A stretch of 58,914 nt of DNA from an uncultured Christensenellaceae bacterium (lineage in GTDB: Bacteria > Bacillota > Clostridia > Christensenellales > CAG-314): NCBI GenBank assembly GCA_910587795.1, contig CAJUNH010000009.1, positions 1-58,914 on the forward strand, given 5' to 3'. Made by a program: the position numbers and the translations under genes. The number at the start of each line of letters is the position of its first letter. Within the stretch, counting starts at the first letter, position 1. Of this stretch, positions 1 through 6,661 are shown in pieces. A model generated the notes under the pieces. The model was not told the origin of the DNA. It was given only the letters and a program-made list of their open reading frames with translations, and made no database searches.

Positions 1-37
1 ATTCCGCTCTTTCCGAAAATACCAATATATCGTTCAT
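1..37 (-). CDS. 5' end of an unidentified gene (cut by window edge)
   Basis: An ATG on the minus strand at 35-37 opens a frame that reads MNDILVFSERAE and runs off the left edge. A good ribosome site (GCGGAGAG) lies just upstream at 41-50. The start is 23 bases after the stop of the acetyltransferase gene, so the two are probably cotranscribed. The two genes share the leader string AATTTAGCGGAG before their start codons. Twelve residues are too few to name a family. Confidence 0.5.
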   Translation of the reverse strand, partial: MNDILVFSERAE

Positions 38-60
38 TTTTCTCTCCGCTAAATTGAAAT

Positions 61-702
61 TTATCGCTCGAATTTAGAAATAAACAATTCTATATTTTTA
101 TCTTGCAAAAGCTCGTAATTTTCTTCTATCGTTTCAATCGGCATATCCCACCATTTAAGTTTTAGTAGCCGTTCAATCGTGTTGTCGTCAAATCGTCTTT
201 TAACCACTCTTGCAGGATTACCTACCGCTATGGAATACGGTGGAATATTTTTTGCTACAACGGTATTTGCGCCTATGATACAGCCATCGCCTACATTAAC
301 GCCGGGCATAATAGTAACATTTTGCCCAATCCAAACGTCGTTGCCTATAACCGTATCGCCTTTATGCGGCACAATATTGTTGGGTATCGTGGGTTGATTT
401 TCGATAAAAATGCCGAAAGGAAACGCCGAAATGCCGTTCATAGGGTGATTTGCGCCGTTCATAATAAATTCAACGCCCTTTGCAATGCTGCAAAATTTTC
501 CGATAATGAGTCTATCGCCTAAATGCGGATAAAAATGTGTAACGTGGTTTTCGAAATCTTCTCCTCCCGAACAAAAATCGTCATAATAGGTATAATCACC
601 GACGATAATATTTGGGCTTGTTATTATATTTTTTATATAGCAAAGCGACGGAACTTTTGGTTGAGGGTGTATTTCATCTTTGTTTTTGAATAGTAATTTC
701 AT
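61..702 (-). CDS. CatB/Vat-related O-acetyltransferase (hexapeptide repeat, XAT family)
   Basis: This 213-residue protein belongs to the left-handed beta-helix xenobiotic acyltransferases, which use acetyl-CoA to acetylate a hydroxyl group. Type B chloramphenicol and streptogramin A acetyltransferases belong here, as do many O-acetyltransferases of sugars or unknown substrates. Visible features are the family pattern LIIGKFCSIAKGVEFIMNG at 65-83, the catalytic-type His86 in NGANHPMNG, the SAFPF stretch near 92, and hexapeptide repeats (VIGNDVWIGQNVTIMPG, DGCIIGANTVVAKNI) at about 118-154 followed by the AVGNPARVVKRRF motif. Length is normal for the family. The ATG at 702 has GGAG nine bases upstream and a consensus-like promoter beyond it. 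Substrate cannot be read from sequence; drug resistance is possible but not shown. Confidence 0.85.
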   Translation of the reverse strand: MKLLFKNKDEIHPQPKVPSLCYIKNIITSPNIIVGDYTYYDDFCSGGEDFENHVTHFYPHLGDRLIIGKFCSIAKGVEFIMNGANHPMNGISAFPFGIFIENQPTIPNNIVPHKGDTVIGNDVWIGQNVTIMPGVNVGDGCIIGANTVVAKNIPPYSIAVGNPARVVKRRFDDNTIERLLKLKWWDMPIETIEENYELLQDKNIELFISKFER

Positions 703-741
703 TTGAAGGCACTCCGCTAAATTACTGTTTATCGTACAATC

Positions 742-770
742 ATTATATCACGAAAAATGGAAGAACACAA
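742..770 (-). promoter_or_regulatory. Promoter of the acetyltransferase gene
   Basis: On the minus strand a TTGTGT box (765-770) and a perfect TATAAT (742-747) are separated by 17 bases, about 40 bases upstream of the start codon at 702. Confidence 0.6.
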
Positions 771-856
771 CCGATTGAATTTTGCGGGAAATATAAAACA
801 TATCTATATCTCACTTGGCTACAAGTAGCCTCGTTTGTCCACGCAATATAAATATC

Positions 857-878
857 AAAAAAGGCGTGGCTCCACGCC
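857..878 (-). terminator. Intrinsic terminator after the zinc-ribbon gene
   Basis: On the minus strand GGCGTGG-AG-CCACGCC is followed by six T. It lies about 100 bases past the stop codon of the 48-residue zinc-ribbon gene and ends that transcript before the acetyltransferase promoter. Confidence 0.75.
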
Positions 879-899
879 ACGCTTTAATCTCTACAACCT

Positions 900-951
900 G
901 CGGCTTACCGAATACTCCCTATGGAACTGCGATAAAAGCCGCCCTTTTTTT
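900..951 (+). terminator. Terminator-like hairpin on the plus strand with no obvious gene
   Basis: GCGGCTT (900-906) pairs with AAGCCGC (936-942) and is followed by CC and seven T on the plus strand. The apical part is 29 bases. No coding region with a ribosome site precedes it on the plus strand, so it either ends a small RNA or backs up the opposite-strand terminator. Confidence 0.4.
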
Positions 952-976
952 GACGTATTTGTTTTAAGCGTTGCAA

Positions 977-1123
977 TTAAGATAAATATGCAATATCTCC
1001 GCCGCAGCTTTCGCATACGTATGCGCTTTTTTGCGCACAAGCGGGACAGCACCTACGGCGGCACTTGGTGCATACACAGTAATCGTTATTATCTATTTGA
1101 TTGTTGCAGCTGTAACAGTTCAT
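977..1123 (-). CDS. 48-residue cysteine-rich zinc-ribbon protein
   Basis: This is a short gene with nine cysteines in 48 residues. They are arranged as CYSC (3-6), CVCTKC (16-21), CCPAC (25-29) and CESC (37-40), which reads as one or two zinc ribbons. The ATG at 1123 is preceded by GAGGTG eight bases upstream, and a strong terminator follows. The protein is hydrophilic with no signal peptide, so it is probably cytoplasmic and metal-binding. Small proteins of this kind often bind nucleic acid or act as subunits, but no partner is visible: the neighbours are an acetyltransferase and a divergent YbjN gene. The regular CxxC spacing and the ribosome site argue that it is real. Confidence 0.75.
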   Translation of the reverse strand: MNCYSCNNQIDNNDYCVCTKCRRRCCPACAQKSAYVCESCGGDIAYLS

Positions 1124-1393
1124 TGTTTATCACCTCATAATAATTGTTGACAACTTTGCAAAACAAAATAATTAAATTTATAAATTAATACATCAACTTT
1201 AAAATATCGTCTTGCGCCTATTTGTTAATTGCACAAGTAACGTAAAAATTCACTGTTTTTTGCGTTGTTTTATTACATTTTTTTTTAATAAAGTAATAGG
1301 TTAAATGTAAATAAAACATTATTGCAGTCATTTGTTGCAAAAGCAGTTGCAGTATGATAAACTGTTTATATCTTTTAAGGACGGTGTAGGCAT

Positions 1394-1879
1394 ATGGCAG
1401 TGGATCAACGAAAAATCAGCCAGGCAAACGTTGTGTTTAGTACGCTTTGCACGGCGTTAGACAATAAAAAGTGGACGTATAACCGCGACAACGAAAATTT
1501 AATTGTGCGTACAAGCGCAGTCGGCAACGACTTATCTATGAAGCTCTTTATAAAGGTAGACGCCGAACGCGAATTGATGTATTTAAAATCGCCCATGCCT
1601 TTTAAAGTATGTCAGGAAAAAATAAACGATGTGGAAACGGCTTTGTCTATAGCCAACTGGTCTATATTAAACGGATGTTTTGAAATGGATCGTCACGACG
1701 GATATTGCGGCTTTAAATTGGTAGTAGTTTTTATGGAAAGCCTAATTAGCGAAAGCGTTTGTAAGTATCTTATAAATATGTCGTGCAATATGGTGGATAA
1801 GTATAACGATAAACTGTATGCCGTAGCGCAAGGCAGGATGAGTATCGAAGAATTTGAAAAATTTGCTAAGGACGAATAA
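1394..1879 (+). CDS. YbjN-domain protein
   Basis: This 161-residue cytoplasmic protein has the alternating strand and helix pattern of the YbjN superfamily, whose fold resembles type III secretion chaperones. Members bind protein partners or regulate stress responses, and no enzyme activity is known. No signal or membrane segment is seen. The ATG at 1394 follows AAGGACGGTG. A TATGAT box at 1353-1358 is a possible -10 element. The next gene, an MscS channel, starts three bases after the stop codon, so the pair is an operon. A chaperone-like or regulatory role toward the channel is inference from adjacency only. Confidence 0.7.
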   Translation: MAVDQRKISQANVVFSTLCTALDNKKWTYNRDNENLIVRTSAVGNDLSMKLFIKVDAERELMYLKSPMPFKVCQEKINDVETALSIANWSILNGCFEMDRHDGYCGFKLVVVFMESLISESVCKYLINMSCNMVDKYNDKLYAVAQGRMSIEEFEKFAKDE

Positions 1880-1881
1880 TT

Positions 1882-2940
1882 ATGGCAAAAAAGGTTTCGC
1901 AGAATTTAAAAGAATATAACAAAAAAATAAAAAAGAAAATCAAGGGACTAAGTCCGGCTAAAATTATTATACTTATACTGTTATCTATCGGCACCGTATT
2001 GTCGTATGTTTTTTACGGTCAAATATTCGGTGAGGATACGATATTTACCGCCGACTATCAAAACGAGTTTTTTAACGCGCTAATGGGATTAGTGCCGAAG
2101 ATAATCCGCAGTTTACAAATTATAACCATAACCGAAGTCGTAGCAACGATAGTACTGTTTGTCGTATCGCACTCGTTTGTAAAAACGCAGCGCGGGCTTA
2201 CAGTCGCCCGTTTGGCGTGCAGTCTTATAAGGTGCATTGTGGCAATTGTACTTGTCATCACCGTGCTTGCGGTGTGGGGCGTAGATACTACTGCGCTTAT
2301 TACCGGCGCGGGAGTAATAACGTTGGTTGTCGGTTTGGGCATGCAAAGCTTGATAGGCGACGTAGTGGCAGGATTGTTTATTATTTTTGAAAACGAGTTT
2401 AACGTCGGCGATATTATAACGGTAGACGGCTTCCGCGGGGAAGTAGTAAGTATCGGTATACGCACCACAAAACTTAAAGCTGTTGGCAACGTAAAGGTTA
2501 TTAACAACAGCGATATCCGCGGAGTGCTTAATCAAACAATCGAACCGTCGGTCGCTAAAACTTTAATTGCAATAGAATACGGCGAATCTCTTGAACGTGT
2601 CGAACAGGTTATAGACAAAAATCTTAAAAAGATTGTAATCAACGGCGTCTTGGAAGAAGGTCTATGCTACGACGGCGTCAGCGAACTGGGGGCGTCGGGC
2701 GTAACGCTGCAATTTACCGCTAAGTGCAACGAGGCGGATATATTCGCCGTGCAGCGCGCAATGAACAAGGAACTTAAATTGATGTTTGACGAACACGGTA
2801 TTAATATCCCGTTTGACCAGTTGGACGTGCATATTATACCGGAAAAGAAAACGCCGACAAAAAAATCGGCGTCAACGTCAAAAAAGTCAACGGAAAAAAA
2901 TACGGAAGCAAAAACAACGGCAAACAAAAAGCAGCGTTAA
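1882..2940 (+). CDS. Small-conductance mechanosensitive channel, MscS family
   Basis: This 352-residue membrane protein should gate open under membrane tension and release solutes after osmotic downshock. Transmembrane segments lie at about 27-45, 74-98 and 108-168. The last is the Gly/Ala-rich pore helix region (TGAGVITLVVGLGMQSL), followed by the hallmark ENEFNVGDII and the cytoplasmic beta domain. The C-terminal 30 residues are a Lys/Thr/Ser-rich disordered tail that the short MscS proteins usually lack. The ATG at 1882 has AAGGA inside the end of the YbjN gene. A terminator-like hairpin follows at 3074-3103. Confidence 0.92.
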   Translation: MAKKVSQNLKEYNKKIKKKIKGLSPAKIIILILLSIGTVLSYVFYGQIFGEDTIFTADYQNEFFNALMGLVPKIIRSLQIITITEVVATIVLFVVSHSFVKTQRGLTVARLACSLIRCIVAIVLVITVLAVWGVDTTALITGAGVITLVVGLGMQSLIGDVVAGLFIIFENEFNVGDIITVDGFRGEVVSIGIRTTKLKAVGNVKVINNSDIRGVLNQTIEPSVAKTLIAIEYGESLERVEQVIDKNLKKIVINGVLEEGLCYDGVSELGASGVTLQFTAKCNEADIFAVQRAMNKELKLMFDEHGINIPFDQLDVHIIPEKKTPTKKSASTSKKSTEKNTEAKTTANKKQR

Positions 2941-3073
2941 TTTTTTAAAGCAAAAGTTTTACTGCGGTTTTTATATATTACATCGGGCAAATGTTATTGT
3001 AATGTATATTAATCCTATTGTAAATTGTTGTGCTATTATGCCGATAAAATTCAATAAAGTTATTTTTAGTTTT

Positions 3074-3115
3074 ATACCGCAGCATAAGCAGTTGCTGCGG
3101 TATATTTTATTGTTT
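3074..3115 (+). terminator. Terminator of the YbjN-mscS operon
   Basis: ATACCGCAGC (3074-3083) pairs perfectly with GCTGCGGTAT (3094-3103) around a 10-base loop, and a T-rich run follows. Confidence 0.7.
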
Positions 3116-3406
3116 TATACTTTCGTAATATACGGCGTTTTTTATGTAACGTTTTATTTACTATTAACAAGCGAATAAGAAATTTTTATTTTTCTGTATT
3201 CTTATTTTAAGTAAATAGTGCAATAAATAAAGTTTGCTGTGCCTATAAGTTATTAATAAATAAGTATATTTAGGCTGCAACGGCATTACACGCGCAAAAA
3301 GAAAAGCAGAGCGCGCCAATAGACAGCATAAGGGTGCAGGTATAGTTTGTAAGTATGGTAGAGAAGTTAATATATTAGGCAGTTGAGATATTTTTGGAAT
3401 AACGGT

Positions 3407-3441
3407 AAGGCGAGGGCGCGCGGAATGTGCGCCCTCGCTTT
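3407..3441. terminator. Isolated GC-rich hairpin
   Basis: GCGAGGGCGC (3410-3419) pairs with GCGCCCTCGC (3429-3438), extended by AAG/TTT flanks to about 13 base pairs with a 9-base loop. Only three T follow, so termination is uncertain. It stands alone, 470 bases past mscS and 180 before the next gene. Confidence 0.4.
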
Positions 3442-3621
3442 GCAAATTACGGATTTTTGTCTGTTAAGTACCTAAAAAAAGTTCAAAGTTTTGTGGACAG
3501 TATTCTATTTAGATGCGGTGGTTGGCAGATATTAGCGTATGCTAATCTCCGTTTATTGTTGTTTCGGCAAGTTAGATATGTCGTGTTTTGCAACAAAATT
3601 ACCTGGTGAGAACAATGTAAT

Positions 3622-4296
3622 TTGTTTGTGAAAACAAGGATAAACAATCGGCAAGAAGATTATGTAAAAAAATATGCGGAGAAAAAGCGTAGATACGAAT
3701 TGTTTTTGCAGCAGTGGGCGGAATTAGGAGAAAGGTATAACGAGGTTGCAAACAGTACCGCAAAAATATATAAACAAATATATGAAGATGAGATAGAACT
3801 GTTTTTCGGCGACGAACTGGTGCGTTGGGAATATATGCGCAGTGCGGAGGAATTAAAAGCGATACGCGAATATACGGCAAATAACAGCATTGCAATAAAC
3901 GGATATTTAAGAGGAAAAAATATTAGACGTGCAGATAAGGAGAATATACAAAAACAGATTTCTTTAATAAGTTCGGCAATAGCGGACTTTAACTTAGAAA
4001 GGAATATATTAGTATACCGTATAGAGGATGAAGAAATTAATAATGGCGAAAGGTTTATATTAAAAGGCTTTACAAGTACGAGTATCAACAGACGAATACT
4101 GGCAATAAACTATGACGATTGCGTACAGTACCAAATAGAGGTGCCGTCAGGCAAAGGACGCGGAGCATATATAAGTAACCAGTCGAAATACAAAAACGAA
4201 TACGAGTTTTTATTGCAGAGGGATACGAAAGTAAAAGTAATCCGCAAACAATCTAACGGCGAGTTTACGATGGTAAGGCTGAGAGTTGTGGATTGA
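3622..4296 (+). CDS. ADP-ribosyltransferase exoenzyme-type toxin domain protein
   Basis: The C-terminal 130 residues match the R-S-E class of ADP-ribosyltransferases, which move ADP-ribose from NAD to a protein. The catalytic set is visible: Arg133 (LVYRIE), the STS motif at 152-154 (KGFTSTS) and the ExE pair Glu193/Glu195 (KNEYEF). ExE members usually modify arginine. The VPSGKGRGAYI stretch at 174-184 is also typical. Residues 1-75 are charged and helical without a recognised domain. No signal peptide or translocation domain is seen, so delivery or an intracellular role is unknown. The start is uncertain: TTG at 3622 or GTG at 3628, with GGTGAG at 3605-3610. No immunity or ADP-ribosylglycohydrolase gene lies beside it. 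A phage or toxin-antitoxin origin is possible. Confidence 0.75.
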   Translation: MFVKTRINNRQEDYVKKYAEKKRRYELFLQQWAELGERYNEVANSTAKIYKQIYEDEIELFFGDELVRWEYMRSAEELKAIREYTANNSIAINGYLRGKNIRRADKENIQKQISLISSAIADFNLERNILVYRIEDEEINNGERFILKGFTSTSINRRILAINYDDCVQYQIEVPSGKGRGAYISNQSKYKNEYEFLLQRDTKVKVIRKQSNGEFTMVRLRVVD

Positions 4297-4298
4297 TT

Positions 4299-4420
4299 GA
4301 CAAAACCGCCGAGTAATAATATATGGGCGATGTGCTTTGGTCCTGTCTTTTATTATTAAGTACATATTTGCAAGTTTCTTTGTCTAAAAACATAGTTTAT
4401 TTGTTTGAGGCGGTTTTGTC
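4299..4420. repeat. Long-range inverted repeat after the ADP-ribosyltransferase gene
   Basis: GACAAAACCGCC (4299-4310) is perfectly complementary to GGCGGTTTTGTC (4409-4420). The left arm begins three bases after the stop codon. The 98 bases between the arms show no gene. It may fold the 3' end of the message or mark an insertion boundary. Confidence 0.55.
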
Positions 4421-4741
4421 TAAAACGCACAAATTTATATCCTTTAATATTGATGTAATTAGATGCTCCGCTTACGGTACTGCAACATCAAAATTGTGCC
4501 TTCGCTTAGATGGGTCTATAATCGGTATACAAATCCGTCTGTTAATGCTTTAAGTCACGCGCGGTTAAACGCAATGTTACTAACTAGCACAGCAAACGTT
4601 AGCCTGTATATTTCTGTTCGGCTTGCTAAATTTAACGTATTTGCTTAATGCGGCATATTTTTAAAACAATTAGCAAAACTGCGGTAAAAACTTACCGTAT
4701 ATCTTTGCTGTTGTCTTTTTACGATAAAGAAAATTATCTAT

Positions 4742-4783
4742 GTTTACTGTATAAATCAGTAAACGGCGGCTAACCGTTTTTTA
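4742..4783 (+). terminator. Hairpin plus terminator-like stem
   Basis: GTTTACTG (4742-4749) pairs with CAGTAAAC (4757-4764). The overlapping AAACGG (4761-4766) pairs with CCGTTT (4774-4779) and runs into a T tract. The string TTTACTGTATAAATCAGT recurs at about 40332, near the second copy of the intergenic repeat. Confidence 0.45.
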
Positions 4784-4785
4784 AG

Positions 4786-4894
4786 TATAATAAAATACGA
4801 ACAATAATTAACGACAATTAACTGCAAATAATTGTTGCTAAAAACTTGTTATTACATCGTATCACGTTGATAATAAAATATTGCGATCGGTATA
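4786..4894 (+). repeat. Dispersed intergenic repeat, copy 1
   Basis: The 45-base core at 4850-4894 matches the reverse complement of 40577-40621 at 41 of 45 positions without gaps, compared by eye. The flank 4786-4849 (TATAATAAAATACGAACAA and on) matches the palindromic arms of the second copy. The element is non-coding and sits between genes, as expected of a MITE-like or other small repeat. Confidence 0.7.
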
Positions 4895-4945
4895 AGTTGT
4901 TTTCAATATAATAAATATCTTAATATAACGGTTAAAGATTTTAAG

Positions 4946-4979
4946 CTGCAAAAAAGTCCGCAGAACTTAATCTACGGAC
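4946..4979 (-). terminator. Terminator of the rhomboid remnant
   Basis: On the minus strand GTCCGTAGA and TCTGCGGAC form a stem with one mismatch, followed by six T. It lies 35 bases past the stop codon of the rhomboid remnant. Confidence 0.7.
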
Positions 4980-5014
4980 AAACTTAGCAGTGCAGCAGTG
5001 CTTTAATACAAAGA

Positions 5015-5506
5015 CTATTCTGTTTTTTCGGGAGCAAACTTTCCCTTTTTAAGAAAATAAAACGGTAAAATTATTAAAGTTCCAATTACTAACCCGATTA
5101 TTAAAGCGACGTTATGACACAGTGTACCCCAACCTAACCCCACAACGTAAGTTACCAAAATACCGTATATTACGGAAACTATAAGAGTAGGCATTTTAAT
5201 CTGTTTAAAGCTTTTAATGTCAAAGAATATTGCCGCGAGAGAAAATCCCATCAAACCGAAAATACCGCCTGACGCGCCTAAGCTTACGTTGTTACTTATT
5301 TCGGCGGCTTGTTTGGGGAATAGCGCGGCATAAAGCGGGTCGGTTGTATAGCTTTCTATAAATCCCGTAATGAAAAATACAATTAACATCATCCACCAAC
5401 CGAAACGTTTTTCCGCATAATTACCTATAAAATAAAATCCTACAAGATTAGCCGTCAGGTGCAACAAGCCGCCGTGTAAAAACATCATAGTTAAATGTGC
5501 ATACAA
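5015..5506 (-). pseudogene. Rhomboid intramembrane serine protease, 5'-truncated
   Basis: The 163-residue frame carries the rhomboid core: HGGLLHLTAN with His16 and Asn20, the catalytic Ser79 in GASGGIFG, and His131 in the last core helix. Rhomboids cut membrane proteins within the bilayer. The frame begins at the second core helix (MMFLHGG), so the first transmembrane helix and the L1 loop are missing. The only start is a TTG at 5504-5506 with no ribosome site, and extending the frame upstream gives sequence antisense to the HEPN-like fragment. The terminator is kept. This is best read as a gene that lost its 5' end, about 50-60 residues, in a deletion near 5500. Confidence 0.75.
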
Positions 5507-5881
5507 AATTTACGAACTTTTTGTCGCCAAATAGATTATCTTTTTACATTTGCCGATTATAATACTTGTTTCAAAAAAGTAAGAAAACCCTTGAATGATA
5601 CTTGCGCAAAATATGATTTACACTATAAAACTGCACGAAATAAGGTATTTGCCCATATAGATTTAATTATGTTGGACGAAAAAGAATTAATAAATACAAT
5701 GAATCAGCCATTAAACGAAACTACGGATAAAATGTTTAAGAATATTAAGAAGATATTAAACACAATTTGGTTTTCATACAGCGGACATAATTTGTGTTAT
5801 AGATTAAAAGGAGATAACGATTATAAAAATATAGCGAAAACGCTTTGTAAAAAATATGGCAGCACAAAATTCATAGATTAA
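5495..5881 (+). pseudogene. HEPN-like (AbiU2/AbiV type) protein, C-terminal fragment
   Basis: The frame reads as the C-terminal part of a helical HEPN-family protein. It keeps the RNase-type motif RNKVFAH (Arg48, Asn49, His54), the pattern typical of HEPN toxins and abortive-infection proteins. The N-terminus is missing: the ATG at 5495 directly follows a stop codon, has no ribosome site, and its first codons overlap the end of the rhomboid frame on the other strand. No partner antitoxin or nucleotidyltransferase gene is adjacent. The family call rests on the motif and overall pattern and is moderate; the truncation is clearer. Confidence 0.5.
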
Positions 5882-5897
5882 TCACTTTGGCACTGTG

Positions 5898-5984
5898 GCG
5901 GGTGCTTGTATATAACAAGTGGCGTCGCTTACGCTCCGCCAACAAGCACCCGCCCTTGCATCTATGCCTTCGCCGAACGGCGAA
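5898..5984. repeat. Structured region A: nested inverted repeats
   Basis: GCGGGTGCTTGT (5898-5909) pairs perfectly with ACAAGCACCCGC (5942-5953). Inside, GGCG (5921-5924) pairs with CGCC (5937-5940). A second palindrome, TTCGCCG-AA-CGGCGAA, follows at 5969-5984. No T run follows, so this is not a plain terminator. Confidence 0.6.
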
Positions 5985-6013
5985 ACTCACTCAACTAAAT
6001 AGGTTTAACCAAA

Positions 6014-6081
6014 CCCCGACGGCTAAAATTGGGTTCGCGCGCAGGCTTACCGCGAAACCCAATTATCTTTCGCCGTCGGGG
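6014..6081. repeat. Structured region B: nested inverted repeats
   Basis: The outer stem CCCCGACGGC (6014-6023) with GCCGTCGGGG (6072-6081) encloses an inner stem formed by AATTGGGTTCGCG (6027-6039) and CGCGAAACCCAATT (6051-6064, one bulged A). The loop is 11 bases. The two stems together give over 20 base pairs. Confidence 0.65.
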
Positions 6082-6142
6082 TGTTTTGTATATTAAAAGA
6101 TTTTTGTAAAAACTTTTAGATTTTAGGTTAGCAAAACTACCC

Positions 6143-6257
6143 TTTTTGAAGGGATAGTTACTGTAAGGCAAAAACAAGGTTTTAGCCCGGTTGTACATTA
6201 TTTGAAATAATTACAACTTTTTGTGGGCCACTTACCTTGTTTTTGAAGGGATAGTTA
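6143..6257 (+). repeat. 18-bp direct repeats (possible Rep iterons)
   Basis: TTTTTGAAGGGATAGTTA occurs at 6143-6160 and again at 6240-6257, a period of 97 bases. A large hairpin lies between them, with ACAAGGT/ACCTTGT (6174-6240) around GTTGTA...TACAAC (6190-6217). Repeats around a hairpin upstream of a rep gene fit a replication origin bound by the initiator. Confidence 0.6.
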
Positions 6258-6464
6258 GTAGAGAGCAAACTATTGCAGGTAATTAGCAATAGTTACTGCT
6301 TTGTTTGCTAACGGTTAGGCAACCGTTAGCAATTAGTAAGCACGGGGTTAGTTTTATTACTTTACCAAAGGTGTTAACCTGTTGGACGTAAAGACAATTA
6401 CGTCTTTTGTTAGGGTAAAGTACGGGTTAGTTAGGAAACTAACAGGGAACTGTACGGATACAGT
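6143..6464 (+). other. Structured region C: multi-hairpin origin or leader RNA
   Basis: Besides the iteron pair and its central hairpin, at least six further stems follow in order. They are AACTATTGC/GCAATAGTT (6268-6294), GCTAACGGTT-AGGC-AACCGTTAGC (6307-6330), CTTTACC/GGTAAAG (6360-6420) enclosing GACGTAA/TTACGTC (6385-6404), GTTAGTT/AACTAAC (6426-6443) and ACTGTA-CGGA-TACAGT (6449-6464). All lie before the first ORF of the element. It may be a rolling-circle origin, a large structured RNA, or both. Confidence 0.6.
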
Positions 6465-6524
6465 CAGTTATGGAAATTTGCTCAATGTGCTATGCTCTAC
6501 AAGACGAACGGAGATAAAAGGGAA

Positions 6525-6656
6525 ATGCTAAAAACAAATCTAAAAGTAGAAACACAAAACGAGCCTTGTATATTCAATTTGACGGAGAGCGAGCAAAGAG
6601 TATTCTTTGAAACGCTGTTTGAACGAATACTAAAATTATGCAATAAGGGGGAATAA
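6525..6656 (+). CDS. 43-residue ORF upstream of rep
   Basis: The ATG at 6525 has AAAAGGGAA directly upstream, and the frame ends six bases before the rep start. The peptide is hydrophilic; after residue 18 it reads LTESEQRVFFETLFERILKL, which should form a helix. It overlaps the rep ribosome site (AAGGGGG), suggesting translational coupling. It could be a copy-control or partner protein of Rep, but no family is recognised. Confidence 0.55.
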   Translation: MLKTNLKVETQNEPCIFNLTESEQRVFFETLFERILKLCNKGE

Positions 6657-6661
6657 GAAAT

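Larger units (their letters stand above)
2941..3621. other. AT-rich intergenic stretch with two hairpins
   Basis: No coding region with a ribosome site is seen here. It holds the mscS terminator (3074-3103), an isolated GC-rich hairpin (3407-3441), and the short inverted repeat ATTAGC-GTAT-GCTAAT at about 3531-3546, which may be an operator for the ADP-ribosyltransferase gene. Longer frames in this stretch have no recognisable family and atypical composition. Confidence 0.6.
4297..5014. other. Non-coding stretch with several inverted repeats
   Basis: About 700 AT-rich bases with no credible gene. In order it holds a 12-bp long-range inverted repeat (4299-4420), hairpin and terminator-like elements at 4742-4783, copy 1 of an intergenic repeat (4786-4894) and the terminator of the rhomboid remnant (4950-4979). 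Confidence 0.6.

Noticed and set aside
3427..3609. 60-codon frame before the ADP-ribosyltransferase
   Set aside because: It overlaps the GC-rich hairpin, has no ribosome site and no family pattern.
4323..4648. Two overlapping short frames downstream of the toxin gene
   Set aside because: No ribosome site, odd composition and no recognisable pattern; the area is better explained as non-coding repeats.
5887..6198. Short frames on both strands over hairpins A and B
   Set aside because: They arise from the inverted repeats, which read open on both strands, and have no start signals.
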